This document shows, one piece after another, positions 8,522-16,170 of a stretch of 64,000 bases of DNA. The position numbers and the translations under genes are program-made. The number at the start of each line of letters is the position of its first letter. Position 1 is the first letter of the stretch. The notes beneath the pieces are model-generated. The model ran no database searches. It was given only the letters and a program-made list of their open reading frames with translations, and was not told the DNA's origin. The stretch lies in contig QCHM01000005.1 in the NCBI GenBank assembly GCA_003279615.1, positions 1-64,000 on the forward strand, written 5' to 3'. This DNA comes from Prochlorococcus sp. AG-402-B19 (GTDB taxonomy: Bacteria; Cyanobacteriota; Cyanobacteriia; PCC-6307; Cyanobiaceae).

Positions 8522-8663
8522 AAAATATTTTCGAATCCATACTAATGTATTCTTTTTGACATTCCAGAATGAGAACTTCTATATGTATCTTTTGATACGT
8601 GAATGTATATTATAAGAACAATTTATAATCAAAAGCTATGACATTGTTACTCAATATTAAAAC

Positions 8664-9533
8664 TTAATCTGCACAAAGAGGGAACCCTAAAGATTCTCTT
8701 TCCTCTAACCAAGCTTCAGCCACATTACGAGCTAAAGTCCTAATCCTTGCAATAATTTTAGTTCTCTCTGTAACAGATATTACTCCTCTAGCTTCTAATA
8801 AATTAAATGAATGACTACACTTAAGAACATAATCAAGACAAGGTGCAGGAAGCTTTTTTGAGATTAATTGACGAGCCTCTTCCTCATAAATATCAAACAG
8901 TTTTCTTAAATTATCTGAATTAGATTCTTCAAAATTATATCTACATTGACCTTTCTCAAAAGGAAGCCAGATATCACCATATTTATTAACTTGGTTCCAA
9001 GAAAGGTCCCATATATTATCAACATTTTGCAAATACATTGCCAATCTCTCAAGACCATAAGTAATCTCAATCGAGACAGGCTTGCAATCAAGACCCCCGC
9101 ATTGCTGAAAATAAGTAAATTGAGTAACTTCCATACCGTCAAGCCAAACCTCCCAACCAACGCCCCAGGCTCCTAAAGTTGGAGATTCCCAATTATCTTC
9201 AACGAACCTAATATCATGGTCCTTCGATGAAATTCCCAAGGCTTCAAGCGAAGACAAATAGATTTCTTGAATACCATCTAATGAAGGTTTGATAAGAACT
9301 TGATATTGAAAATAATGTTGGGCTCTATTGGGGTTGTCACCATACCTACCATCAGTTGGCCTTCTGCAAGGTTCTGGATAAGCAACAGCCCAAGGTTCAG
9401 GGCCAATTGCTCTCAAAAAAGAATGAGGATTCATTGTCCCTGCCCCTTTCTCTATGTCATAAGGCTGGAGCAATAAGCAGCCTCTCTTGCTCCAGAAATT
9501 ATTTAGGGAAGAAATTATATCTTGAAAAAACAC
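8664..9533 (-). CDS. glyQ: Glycyl-tRNA synthetase alpha subunit
   Basis: The 289-residue protein is the alpha chain of the bacterial alpha2beta2 glycyl-tRNA synthetase, which charges tRNA-Gly. The start [25 protein letters not shown] is diagnostic, followed by [19 protein letters not shown], the class II motif 2 region [19 protein letters not shown], and [13 protein letters not shown]. The C-terminal [22 protein letters not shown] is also typical. Length is normal. The beta subunit gene glyS is not nearby, which is common in cyanobacteria. Confidence 0.97.
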   Translation of the reverse strand: MFFQDIISSLNNFWSKRGCLLLQPYDIEKGAGTMNPHSFLRAIGPEPWAVAYPEPCRRPTDGRYGDNPNRAQHYFQYQVLIKPSLDGIQEIYLSSLEALGISSKDHDIRFVEDNWESPTLGAWGVGWEVWLDGMEVTQFTYFQQCGGLDCKPVSIEITYGLERLAMYLQNVDNIWDLSWNQVNKYGDIWLPFEKGQCRYNFEESNSDNLRKLFDIYEEEARQLISKKLPAPCLDYVLKCSHSFNLLEARGVISVTERTKIIARIRTLARNVAEAWLEERESLGFPLCAD

Positions 9534-10108
9534 TAACTTTGCCTCCCATCAATATTGGGTGATGCAAGGATGAGTACATTTTTAGTTAGCTGCTTTAGAG
9601 GGGCGTGCCGTAGAAGAAAATGCAATTATGCGTTCACAATAAATTAATAAAATTCTAATTAGTAATCGCTAAGACTCAAACCAAAAAAGTTGAAACAGAA
9701 AACTTAGGGCTCAGAAATCAAATACCCTCCACATTCGCATAAATTGATTTATCAGAAATTGAGCGCTCAATAAGCATTTATACTCACTTAGTGAAAAAAC
9801 AATATCTACGTGAGAATAGCTTAATAATCTTATTTATAGAATCAAAAAAGCCAATAAATATGAATAAAATTATAATTCTTCAATAAATTTTTATTCATTA
9901 TTATTGAATTTAATAAAATAACCCTATTAGTTACAAATTTACATAAATACAGGCTAATAGTTCATACTAAAAAGATGCTTCAAAAAACTTATAGATCAAT
10001 TTATAAATAAAAAATGAAAAAAAAAGATCAATAGCTATGTTAGTACGTCTGTACCCATTGTTCCGATTCGTCACAAGCCTTATATTTAGCAAGTCAATGG
10101 CATGATCA
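9534..10108. other. AT-rich intergenic stretch before the accessory cassette
   Basis: No convincing gene lies in these 575 bases. A 25-codon frame at 9570-9647 starts after AAGG and carries three cysteines; it is too short to judge. The right end holds the LexA-like operator at 10042-10055. Base composition changes here, from very AT-rich to the clearly GC-richer DUF3102-like gene. Confidence 0.5.
10042..10055 (+). promoter_or_regulatory. LexA-like operator
   Basis: AGTACGTCTGTACC matches the published cyanobacterial LexA-box consensus RGTACNNNDGTWCB at every constrained position. It ends 53 bases before the ATG of the DUF3102-like gene, a usual operator position. This suggests DNA-damage control of the cassette downstream, but binding is not shown. 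Confidence 0.5.
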
Positions 10109-10723
10109 ATGGACTTATCGCCGACAGAGGTGGTCGAACTAGCCAATGTAAGCCTCAACAATGAAGTCACGAAGGGCTTGGTGCCGGCACAGGTAGAGTA
10201 CGTCAAAGAGTCGGTGGTAGAAATAAACGAGGAGCTAAGCTGCGTAGGTCAATCGTTAAGGGCGGTTGCGGCAAATCTTGCTGACATCAAGGGCAATATT
10301 AAGCCTGGCAACTGGAGAGCATTCCTGAAATCAGGAGCGATAAACTGCTCGGAGAGATTTGCAATTGACTTAGTAAGTGCATACACGAATTGGCTGGGAG
10401 GCTCCGACATAAACGACAATCTACTAGCATCATTGACGCCTAGGTCCCTAGCTTTAATGGGCAGCAAGGGAGTCACCGACAAAGAGCGCCAGAAAGTCTT
10501 TAAAGCAGTGGAGAGTGGCGAGAGAATGACCGAAGCCGCAGTAAGAGTACTGGTGAAAGGTAACAAGAAAAAATCAAAGTCAAGTTTTCCTAAAAATGAA
10601 ACCGAGAAAATAAAATCATTAAAAGAGAAGATAGAAGCCTACAAGAAAGTAATCAACAACCTTCAAGACGAAAACAGGAAGCTAAGCAAGTTACTATCTA
10701 ACAGGGAGAAATTGATTCCATAG
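10109..10723 (+). CDS. DUF3102-like protein, putative DNA-associated regulator
   Basis: The 204-residue protein has an all-helical core (about residues 30-150) resembling DUF3102 proteins of plasmids and phages: I-N-E-E-L, then ADIKGNIKPGNWRAFLKSG, and SERFAIDLVSAYTNWL. It ends in a basic linker (GNKKKSKSS) and a C-terminal coiled coil (KIEAYKKVINNLQDENRKLSKLL). A paralog lies at 61.1-61.8 kb beside tRNA-Ala. The first 450 bases are much richer in G and C than the surroundings, a sign of transfer. It sits behind a LexA-like site and leads a run of small genes. A DNA-binding or maintenance role is inferred. Confidence 0.75.
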   Translation: MDLSPTEVVELANVSLNNEVTKGLVPAQVEYVKESVVEINEELSCVGQSLRAVAANLADIKGNIKPGNWRAFLKSGAINCSERFAIDLVSAYTNWLGGSDINDNLLASLTPRSLALMGSKGVTDKERQKVFKAVESGERMTEAAVRVLVKGNKKKSKSSFPKNETEKIKSLKEKIEAYKKVINNLQDENRKLSKLLSNREKLIP

Positions 10724-10766
10724 AATTTAAAACCTATCCTAATCTTATCCAACACAATTCATAAAA

Positions 10767-10943
10767 ATGAACAAAATTGAATCACCAATCAATCAAAGCA
10801 AAGAGAGTAGACTTAAGGATTTAAGAATAAATAATTACAAACATGGGGTCACAAAGAAACTATTAGAAAAATACAAACCTGATAACTCAATAGCTAGAAC
10901 TGACAATTGCAAGAGAAGACACGAACAGAAGAGAGTAGCTTAA
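10767..10943 (+). CDS. Small basic protein of unknown function
   Basis: This 58-codon frame lies 43 bases after the DUF3102-like gene and 6 bases before the next small gene. The product is hydrophilic and basic, with Lys-Arg clusters and a tail CKRRHEQKRVA. There is no signal peptide or membrane segment. The tight same-strand spacing in the cassette is the main support that it is real. The function is unknown; nucleic-acid binding is possible from charge alone. Confidence 0.5.
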   Translation: MNKIESPINQSKESRLKDLRINNYKHGVTKKLLEKYKPDNSIARTDNCKRRHEQKRVA

Positions 10944-10949
10944 GAAACC

Positions 10950-11111
10950 ATGAATAAAAGCTCTATTAATAGAAAAGGATTTATCCACTTATACAATCCT
11001 AGGAAGGAGGGACGGGGGGCGTATGATGTACACTATATAAATGCATACAAAAAGATAGAAAAAACAAAAGATAAGCAAGTAATAATTGACAAAGAGAGGC
11101 ATGCAGCATGA
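10950..11111 (+). CDS. Small protein, translationally coupled to next gene
   Basis: A 53-residue frame starts 6 bases after the previous stop. Its TGA overlaps the ATG of the next gene in ATGA, the usual sign of translational coupling. The product is basic with aromatic residues (FIHLYNP, AYDVHYINAYKKI) and ends in ERHAA. I do not recognise the family. The overlap argues that both frames are translated. Confidence 0.5.
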   Translation: MNKSSINRKGFIHLYNPRKEGRGAYDVHYINAYKKIEKTKDKQVIIDKERHAA

Positions 11112-11428
11112 TTCCATTCTTTAGAACTATTACAGAATTAAAGATATTGACGGAAGCAAGAGATAAACATGATAGAGAAATAGATAGCCACGATCATGGA
11201 CACTTAAATGCAAGAAAAACACAATCAAAGAAATATAATAAATCAAGTAATAGAAAAGTAGTAAAGCTACCTGTAATACCGAAAATTAATAGACAGAAGT
11301 GGATAAAGAGAAAAGAAGCAGTATCAAAATTCTTTGATGAACTAGATTACAATAATCAAATACAATCATCATATGATCTTACATTATTGGAAAGTCAAAA
11401 GAAGTATGATCATCACGATATCGCTTAA
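11108..11428 (+). CDS. Hydrophilic basic protein of unknown function
   Basis: The 106-residue product begins inside the stop of the preceding gene (ATGA overlap). It is rich in His, Lys and Asp, with REIDSHDHGHLN near residues 26-37, a strongly basic middle (SKKYNKSSNRKVVKLPV), and an acidic tail ending HHDIA. The His-Asp cluster could bind metal, but this is speculation. It is followed after two bases by a membrane protein gene, so all belong to one cassette. Confidence 0.6.
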   Translation: MIPFFRTITELKILTEARDKHDREIDSHDHGHLNARKTQSKKYNKSSNRKVVKLPVIPKINRQKWIKRKEAVSKFFDELDYNNQIQSSYDLTLLESQKKYDHHDIA

Positions 11429-11430
11429 TC

Positions 11431-11760
11431 ATGAATAAATATAAATATAGTAAGCTGATTGAACATTTATCATTAACTCTAGTCTTATCGTTCTTCTTTA
11501 TAAAAAATATATATCTGGTATTAATAGGTATTATACTAGCATTATATAAGCTAAATGAAAAATTTCTAAGTAAATTAATGATTTTATTAGAAATAAAAAA
11601 TTTAAAGAAAGAAAATATAATATTAGATACTTCTATAAAAAAAGATAATGAAACTAAAGAGTCGAATAATAAAATTAGAAAACTTAGCCTTGTTGAAACT
11701 ATAGAAGAGACAGGTTTCATCCCAACTGGTCACGACCAAGGAAAAAGAGATGCAGCATAA
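11431..11760 (+). CDS. Small two-helix membrane protein
   Basis: The 109-residue product starts 2 bases after the previous stop. Two hydrophobic helices lie at about residues 11-23 and 26-41, followed by a charged, probably cytoplasmic tail of about 65 residues. The tail ends SLVETIEETGFIPTGHDQGKRDAA. Its last codons resemble those of the 53-residue cassette protein (GCAGCA then stop), so both products end in Ala-Ala. The membrane anchor with a soluble tail suggests it tethers something. The family is not recognised. Confidence 0.6.
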   Translation: MNKYKYSKLIEHLSLTLVLSFFFIKNIYLVLIGIILALYKLNEKFLSKLMILLEIKNLKKENIILDTSIKKDNETKESNNKIRKLSLVETIEETGFIPTGHDQGKRDAA

Positions 11761-11914
11761 TAAGTAAATATATAAAGTATATTTAATATAAGTTATATAT
11801 AAGATAATATTTTGATTAAGGAAATATAAATAAAATAGTTATTACTGATATTTCCAAGTAAGTACTGTACAAAATAATATTATCAAGCTAGTCTAAGATA
11901 TATACACTAACAAA

Positions 11915-12109
11915 ATGAATAACAGGCAAAAAAATATTGAAGATATATTAGTTAAGGGACTATCTCATATTTTAAAAAGAACTATAGAAATTAATCCAAA
12001 GGATCAATTAGCAATTGCCCAAGAATATAAAGAATGGATTAATTGTATTTCAGCCGATGATTTCTCAAAACAGGAGATACTTATAATAGATAAATTTACT
12101 TTTAATTGA
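11915..12109 (+). CDS. Small helical protein, paralog of the 14974-15174 product
   Basis: The 64-residue product contains a central motif I-E-I-N-P-K-D-x5-Q-E-Y-K-E-W-I followed by QEIL. A second gene 3 kb away encodes the same pattern (EINRIDRSVLYQEFKEWI and QEIL), so the two are paralogs. Both are soluble and predicted helical. The function is unknown. It stands alone, about 155 bases after the small-gene cassette, in very AT-rich DNA. Confidence 0.6.
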   Translation: MNNRQKNIEDILVKGLSHILKRTIEINPKDQLAIAQEYKEWINCISADDFSKQEILIIDKFTFN

Positions 12110-12817
12110 TAGATAGAAATTTTAATCTAAAAATATACTAATAAACAAAAATATTAGAATATATTGCATTATATTCTAATATTATATATATATTGTATTA
12201 TCTTCTAACATAGAAATAATCAATATATATATAATCTCGTATTTTAGCTTTATTAAATCTCGAATAATCTAAATTATGAAAACTCACAAACCAGAAGAGG
12301 ATTGACAAAGTTAATACATATGTACTACAATAAAGTGTCTTGATTCAAATGAAGAGTCTTAATTGAGTTAACTGTTTCATAAACATCATTTAATTATCTA
12401 AGCATGCTTAATGAATTGGTTAATACAAGCAGAAGATTCTTCGCATATTTATCCAACCAAATGACTGGAGCATCTAATGACATCTTTAAGCACTTCAAGC
12501 TGGGAATCTGTGACGAACCGAAAGCTTTCAAGCGAACAAGGAATAGGCAGAGAAGTACTCATAACAACCTCTACAAGAGAATTAGTTGAATTTTACTGGA
12601 CAAACCGAAAACGGTTTTCAGGAGGATATAGAGGGTTCCCAGTCGACGTAAGCTAAAAATAAAATTATAGACACTGGATCAAAAAAGATCCCATGCCAAA
12701 TTTACATCCTTGATAGAGAATGATTGATCTAGGCTAAGAATTAGCTTGAAAAAATTGTTTTGAGAACCTAAATATTTACTTTTCAATTACTTTTATTATT
12801 AATTACAAATGAATAAA
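12110..12817. other. AT-rich stretch with one doubtful small frame
   Basis: The left part is extremely AT-rich, with ATATATA tracts around 12180-12240. A 61-codon plus-strand frame (12404-12589) has somewhat higher GC and a basic translation with no recognisable family; it may be a small gene, a remnant or an RNA. A short hairpin CGAAAACGGTTTTCAG lies near 12607. Nothing else is visible. Confidence 0.4.
12404..12589 (+). CDS. Doubtful small basic protein
   Basis: The 61-codon frame starts at ATG and encodes a basic product with RRFFAYLSNQMTGASND and then KRTRNRQRSTHNN. Its GC content is above that of the flanks, which favours some function. No paralog, clear ribosome binding site or neighbour supports it. 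It could equally be part of a non-coding RNA or a decayed gene. Confidence 0.3.
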   Translation: MLNELVNTSRRFFAYLSNQMTGASNDIFKHFKLGICDEPKAFKRTRNRQRSTHNNLYKRIS

Positions 12818-13042
12818 TTAAAGATCATTTTTATCCGATATTCCTTCATATAAATTTGGTGCAAGTATTAAAAATAAAATCCACCAAATAATAATAAAGA
12901 AACCTAATATTGATGTAATAATGAAATTATGAAACAAAATCCAACTAATTATAAGGACTAATGTCCCAAAACCAATAATTGACCAGGGTTGACACCAGTA
13001 TGGTTTTGAATCCCAAAAACTTTCTTTTGAATTTGATTCCAT
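12818..13042 (-). CDS. DUF6737-like small membrane protein
   Basis: The 74-residue protein has the cyanobacterial signature F-W-D-S-K-P-Y-W-C-Q-P-W-S-I near residues 9-22, then two hydrophobic helices (about 23-38 and 42-60), and a short tail containing APNLYEG. The W-D-x-K-P-x-W-C-Q-P-W motif is, as far as I recall, that of the DUF6737 family, conserved in cyanobacteria without an assigned function. It probably sits in a photosynthetic or plasma membrane. It lies on the same strand as the next small gene upstream. Confidence 0.7.
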   Translation of the reverse strand: MESNSKESFWDSKPYWCQPWSIIGFGTLVLIISWILFHNFIITSILGFFIIIWWILFLILAPNLYEGISDKNDL

Positions 13043-13089
13043 TTAAATAAACAAAACTAGCAAAGGTAAGTAATATTTACCGATTTAAA

Positions 13090-13386
13090 TTATTTCTCTT
13101 CTTCAGCAGGTTTCTCTTCTTCAGCAGGTTTCTCTTCTTCAGCAGGTTTCTCTTGAATAGCTTTGATTTCTACAATATCTTCTATTGAAGTATTCGTTTC
13201 ATTTTTTTTTAAAATTTGAGAGACCTCCTTCTCGGGGTCAGAGTCAGAACCCTTTAGTAAAAACTTCAAAACATATCCAAGAGCAACAAACAAAGCGATG
13301 GGAAGTACAAATCCCAAGAGCACTTTGTAAAGAATTACTCCTATGACGATTACTCCAATAGCAATAAGAATGTTTTTGCTGTTCAT
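13090..13386 (-). CDS. Membrane-anchored protein with Glu-rich repeat tail
   Basis: The 98-residue protein has an N-terminal hydrophobic region of two close helices (about residues 5-40), an acidic middle segment (SDSDPEKEVSQIL), and a C-terminal tail in which KPAEEE is repeated three times. The tail is encoded by three 18-base direct repeats. Such repeats can change in number by slippage. It probably sits in the membrane with an exposed acidic tail. The function is unknown. Confidence 0.6.
   Translation of the reverse strand: MNSKNILIAIGVIVIGVILYKVLLGFVLPIALFVALGYVLKFLLKGSDSDPEKEVSQILKKNETNTSIEDIVEIKAIQEKPAEEEKPAEEEKPAEEEK
13093..13152. repeat. 18-base tandem repeat inside a gene
   Basis: Three nearly perfect copies of the unit TCTTCTTCAGCAGGTTTC (plus strand) encode the KPAEEE repeats of the membrane-anchored protein. 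The unit is in frame, so copy-number change would lengthen or shorten the tail without a frameshift. Confidence 0.8.
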
Positions 13387-13501
13387 ATGATCTATTTAAA
13401 CAGGTACTAAATCTAAGCTATTTCTGACCTCTCTTCATCCTGTGGCTTAAACACGATGTCTATTTAAATAATATAGATTAGAAAAACAAATCAAAACATA
13501 G

Positions 13502-13927
13502 ATGATCATTAAGGAAAGAGAACTAAAAAAAATTTTCAATTTGTCTTATGGAGACAGCCCCCCTTCCAAAGTAGAATGGGAAAATCTATATAATAAAAAT
13601 GTTAGATTTATAGACCCTACGCAAGAAAGAAATGGTATTGATGCATATATTGAAGCCCAAGATGGATTGATTAAGAGATGTGATGATATTTATCTGGAAT
13701 CTCATTCAATTGCAATAAATGAAAGAATTGCCTTTGTTGAATGGACAATGGGATTAAAAATAAAAGGAATAGAATTCATATATGATGGCACAACAAGATT
13801 AATATTTGACGAAGAAGGTAAGGTTAAAGAACACAGAGATTATTTTGATTTCTGTTCAGGAACATTTGGTAAAGTTCCAGTCATAGGAGCTTTCTTCCGA
13901 TGGCTATACTCTAGATTTGTTGACTAA
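13502..13927 (+). CDS. SnoaL/NTF2-like domain protein
   Basis: The 141-residue protein fits the SnoaL-like (NTF2 fold) family: an N-terminal helix, then YNKNVRFIDPTQERNGIDAY (about residues 31-50), the strand IAFVEWTMGL, and a barrel strand pair with YDGTTRLIFDEEGKVKEHRDYFD (about 94-116). The W-T-M and H-R-D-Y-F-D parts are typical of cyanobacterial members. The fold can hold small hydrophobic ligands; the actual substrate is unknown. The gene is a single unit between small orphan genes. Confidence 0.7.
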   Translation: MIIKERELKKIFNLSYGDSPPSKVEWENLYNKNVRFIDPTQERNGIDAYIEAQDGLIKRCDDIYLESHSIAINERIAFVEWTMGLKIKGIEFIYDGTTRLIFDEEGKVKEHRDYFDFCSGTFGKVPVIGAFFRWLYSRFVD

Positions 13928-14205
13928 TAATAATTACTTTTAAAACCTAACAAACCTATTTAAAGCAGTTAGTTATATTAATAAAAAAGATTCATGAGGA
14001 TTACTTTTGGCTAAGAGTTAAATCAAAATCATATGAAATTCACATTCACAAACTACAGGAGAAATATATATAAAATTAATAATCTAAATAAAATCAGAGC
14101 AAGACTACTAATTGTAAAGGGATAAAATTATATTTGAAAATTTGAATGCTTACATAAAACAATTTTTTATTAGCTATAACAATAATAGCGCTGCGAAAAG
14201 AACCA

Positions 14206-14568
14206 ATGGGAACATTAGTCGAACTAATCAAAGAAACCTATGACCAAAAAGCATGTTTAGAGATTACCAATAGTGGATGCTCCAATGGAGCCTGCACTAG
14301 ACACAACTATCAAGCAGATACTCTTTTGCTCTATATGAGTTACTCAGATGAAATTATCAAATACACTTCAGATAAACTTGGATATACCTTCCTTTCTAAT
14401 CTTGCTATAGAATTTGGATCACCTCTGAAAAAAGACAAAGATCATGATCAATTATCATGGCAAGATGTAGTATCAGCCTGTCCCAACAAGGACGACTATA
14501 AACATGCACTAGTATGGAAGTTTATAGAATTAGTAGCCAAAGAAAAAAACTTGGAAAATAAACAATAG
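14206..14568 (+). CDS. Conserved-looking hypothetical protein
   Basis: The 120-residue product is soluble, with four cysteines. Three of them form the cluster CLEITNSGCSNGACTRH near residues 17-31, which might bind a metal. The rest is helical (YMSYSDEIIKYTSDKLGYTFLSNLAIEFG), with the C-terminal SWQDVVSACPNKDDYKHALVWKFIELV. I do not recognise the family. There is no signal peptide. Flanking regions are long and AT-rich, so it is probably its own transcription unit. Confidence 0.6.
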   Translation: MGTLVELIKETYDQKACLEITNSGCSNGACTRHNYQADTLLLYMSYSDEIIKYTSDKLGYTFLSNLAIEFGSPLKKDKDHDQLSWQDVVSACPNKDDYKHALVWKFIELVAKEKNLENKQ

Positions 14569-14615
14569 CGAATATTCTGATTAAAAGAGTTCTTAATTAA
14601 GTATTATATATTCTT

Positions 14616-14789
14616 TTAATTTAATATAATAAAATAATCAATTAAAGACTTCATCCAATTAGGGTGAAAAAAATAATATATGAGAAAAAAGAAAATTATT
14701 GCAAAACTTATTCCATAAAATTGAATCTCTATTTCTTCCCAAATATCTTCGATTAAAGTGATGAGTGATTTATTTTTTTCTCTTTTCAT
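14616..14789 (-). CDS. Small single-helix membrane protein
   Basis: This is a 57-residue minus-strand frame starting at ATG. It begins with a basic stretch (MKREKNKSLI), an acidic amphipathic part (IEDIWEEIEI), then one strong hydrophobic helix of Ile, Phe and Leu (about residues 29-41), and HPNWMKSL before a hydrophobic end. The positive-inside layout and membrane helix make chance unlikely, though no homolog is known to me. Confidence 0.45.
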   Translation of the reverse strand: MKREKNKSLITLIEDIWEEIEIQFYGISFAIIFFFLIYYFFHPNWMKSLIDYFIILN

Positions 14790-14973
14790 CAACGAATGGA
14801 TTCTGACTTCATTATAGATTAAAATAATTTTAATAATTAATATCTCAGAAAAAATAATAAGCTTTTAGCTATAATGATTTTTATATAAAATAATTATTAA
14901 GTTTTTCCAAGAAAGACTCAACTAAAAAATACACCTACTAAATTAACTTAATCAAAGAAAGAATGAAAAAAAA

Positions 14974-15174
14974 TTGAAAAACAATCCAACACTTGAAGAA
15001 ATAATTTCAGTCACTCTTAATTGTATATTAATCAGAATGACTGAGATCAACAGAATAGATAGGTCTGTTCTGTATCAAGAATTTAAAGAATGGATTATAA
15101 ATTCTGATGAAAATGATCAGGGTCAAGAAATATTGTGCTTAAGGTACTTACAAAATGATGAAAGAATAAATTAG
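14974..15174 (+). CDS. Small helical protein, paralog of the 11915-12109 product
   Basis: The 66-residue product shares EINxxDxxxxxQEFKEWI and QEIL with the gene at 11.9 kb. The in-frame start is TTG at 14974. An ATG lies just upstream at 14963, but it is separated from TTG by a run of eight A, one more or one fewer than needed in steps of three, so that ATG soon hits a stop. Either TTG is the true start, or the A-run has slipped or is bypassed by slippage. The function is unknown. Confidence 0.5.
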   Translation: MKNNPTLEEIISVTLNCILIRMTEINRIDRSVLYQEFKEWIINSDENDQGQEILCLRYLQNDERIN

Positions 15175-15256
15175 CTAGGCCTGGATTATTTAACAAATTT
15201 GGTTTTGAATCCTCGTTTTCATACAAAAGAGATTAAGATCAAGAAAATCTAGATAA

Positions 15257-15532
15257 ATGTTTGCAACTTTTTTTTCACTAATTTTTTCAACCCTACTTTG
15301 GGTTCAAGTGCCACAGTGGAGCGACAACTGGGCAAAATGCGCTGTTGACGTACCAGATACTGCATGCCACTGGTACATTGTCGCTCCAGACAATACTTTT
15401 GGGAAAGGATTTAATTGGGCTTCTGCTCCTTGGTTTGATGCAAACGGATTAAACGATGTTGCTAAAATTTCGTCTAAAACTGTTGTAGAGAAATTACAAT
15501 CTAGTCAGACGAATCTAAAGACAAATTCATAA
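15257..15532 (+). CDS. Small secreted or membrane-anchored hypothetical protein
   Basis: The 91-residue protein has an N-terminal hydrophobic segment (residues 2-19) that could be a signal or anchor. A Trp-rich part follows: VPQWSDNWAKCAVDVPDTACHWYIVAPDN, with two cysteines, and WASAPWFDANGL. The C-terminal third is polar and Ser/Thr/Asn-rich. I do not recognise a family. Export with one disulfide is plausible. Confidence 0.6.
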   Translation: MFATFFSLIFSTLLWVQVPQWSDNWAKCAVDVPDTACHWYIVAPDNTFGKGFNWASAPWFDANGLNDVAKISSKTVVEKLQSSQTNLKTNS

Positions 15533-15569
15533 TTTATTAGAAGATGAAAAATATAAATTAGAAAACTGA

Positions 15570-16025
15570 CTAATTTCGTATTTCTCCTAATACTCTAAGA
15601 GCTTCATTAACATGAGCAGGTCCATTCAAAAGATCATTAAATATATGCCTAATAACTCCCTTGGAATCAATAATATAAGTAACTCTACCGTCTAGTAAAC
15701 CTAGAACTTTTGGGACACCAAAAGCTTTTCTTAAAGAATTATCAGTGTCACAAAGCAATGGAAATGGCAATTTATTTTTATCAGCAAAAGATCTGTGGCT
15801 TGCTTCATCATCGCCGCTTACACCCCATACTTCGGCCCCAAATAATTTAAAAAGATCATATTTATCTCTAAAACCACAGTTTTCAGCAGTACAACCTGGA
15901 GTATCATCTTTAGGATAAAAAAATAAAACTAATGGCCTACCTTTTGCTTGCTTATTTGTCCTAGAAACACCTAGTTGATCAGAAAGTGAAAAATCAGGTA
16001 TTTGATCACCTAACTTTAAAGACAT
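15570..16025 (-). CDS. bcp: Peroxiredoxin Q/Bcp
   Basis: The 151-residue thiol peroxidase reduces hydrogen peroxide and organic hydroperoxides using thioredoxin. The motif FFYPKDDTPGCTAENCGFRD holds the peroxidatic C45 and resolving C50, the 5-residue spacing of the BCP/PrxQ class. G-V-S-x-D and the conserved C-terminal T-Y-I-I-D strand are present. Length is normal. It converges with nothing close and probably forms its own unit. Assignment is firm. Confidence 0.95.
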   Translation of the reverse strand: MSLKLGDQIPDFSLSDQLGVSRTNKQAKGRPLVLFFYPKDDTPGCTAENCGFRDKYDLFKLFGAEVWGVSGDDEASHRSFADKNKLPFPLLCDTDNSLRKAFGVPKVLGLLDGRVTYIIDSKGVIRHIFNDLLNGPAHVNEALRVLGEIRN

Positions 16026-16170
16026 TTGAAATTTAATGACTGTTAACTTATTATATTAAAAATAAGTGCTTATTGTAGAGAAAAGATTCTAAAAACTAAT
16101 TCATTAGGTTTTAGAGAAAAGATGCCATAGAAATTGTACATTTATTAAGGTAAAAAAATAAGAAATTAAT

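Noticed and set aside
8509-8523. Five-codon upstream start of the porin
   Set aside because: These codons coincide with the Shine-Dalgarno and Yfr1-like site; the following ATG opens a normal signal peptide.
10249-10566. 105-codon frame antisense to the DUF3102-like gene
   Set aside because: It is the shadow of a GC-richer gene; the sense frame has a paralog and structure.
11866-11876. AGTACTGTACA near 11868 as a second LexA box
   Set aside because: The half-sites are too close; the spacing does not match RGTACNNNDGTWCB.
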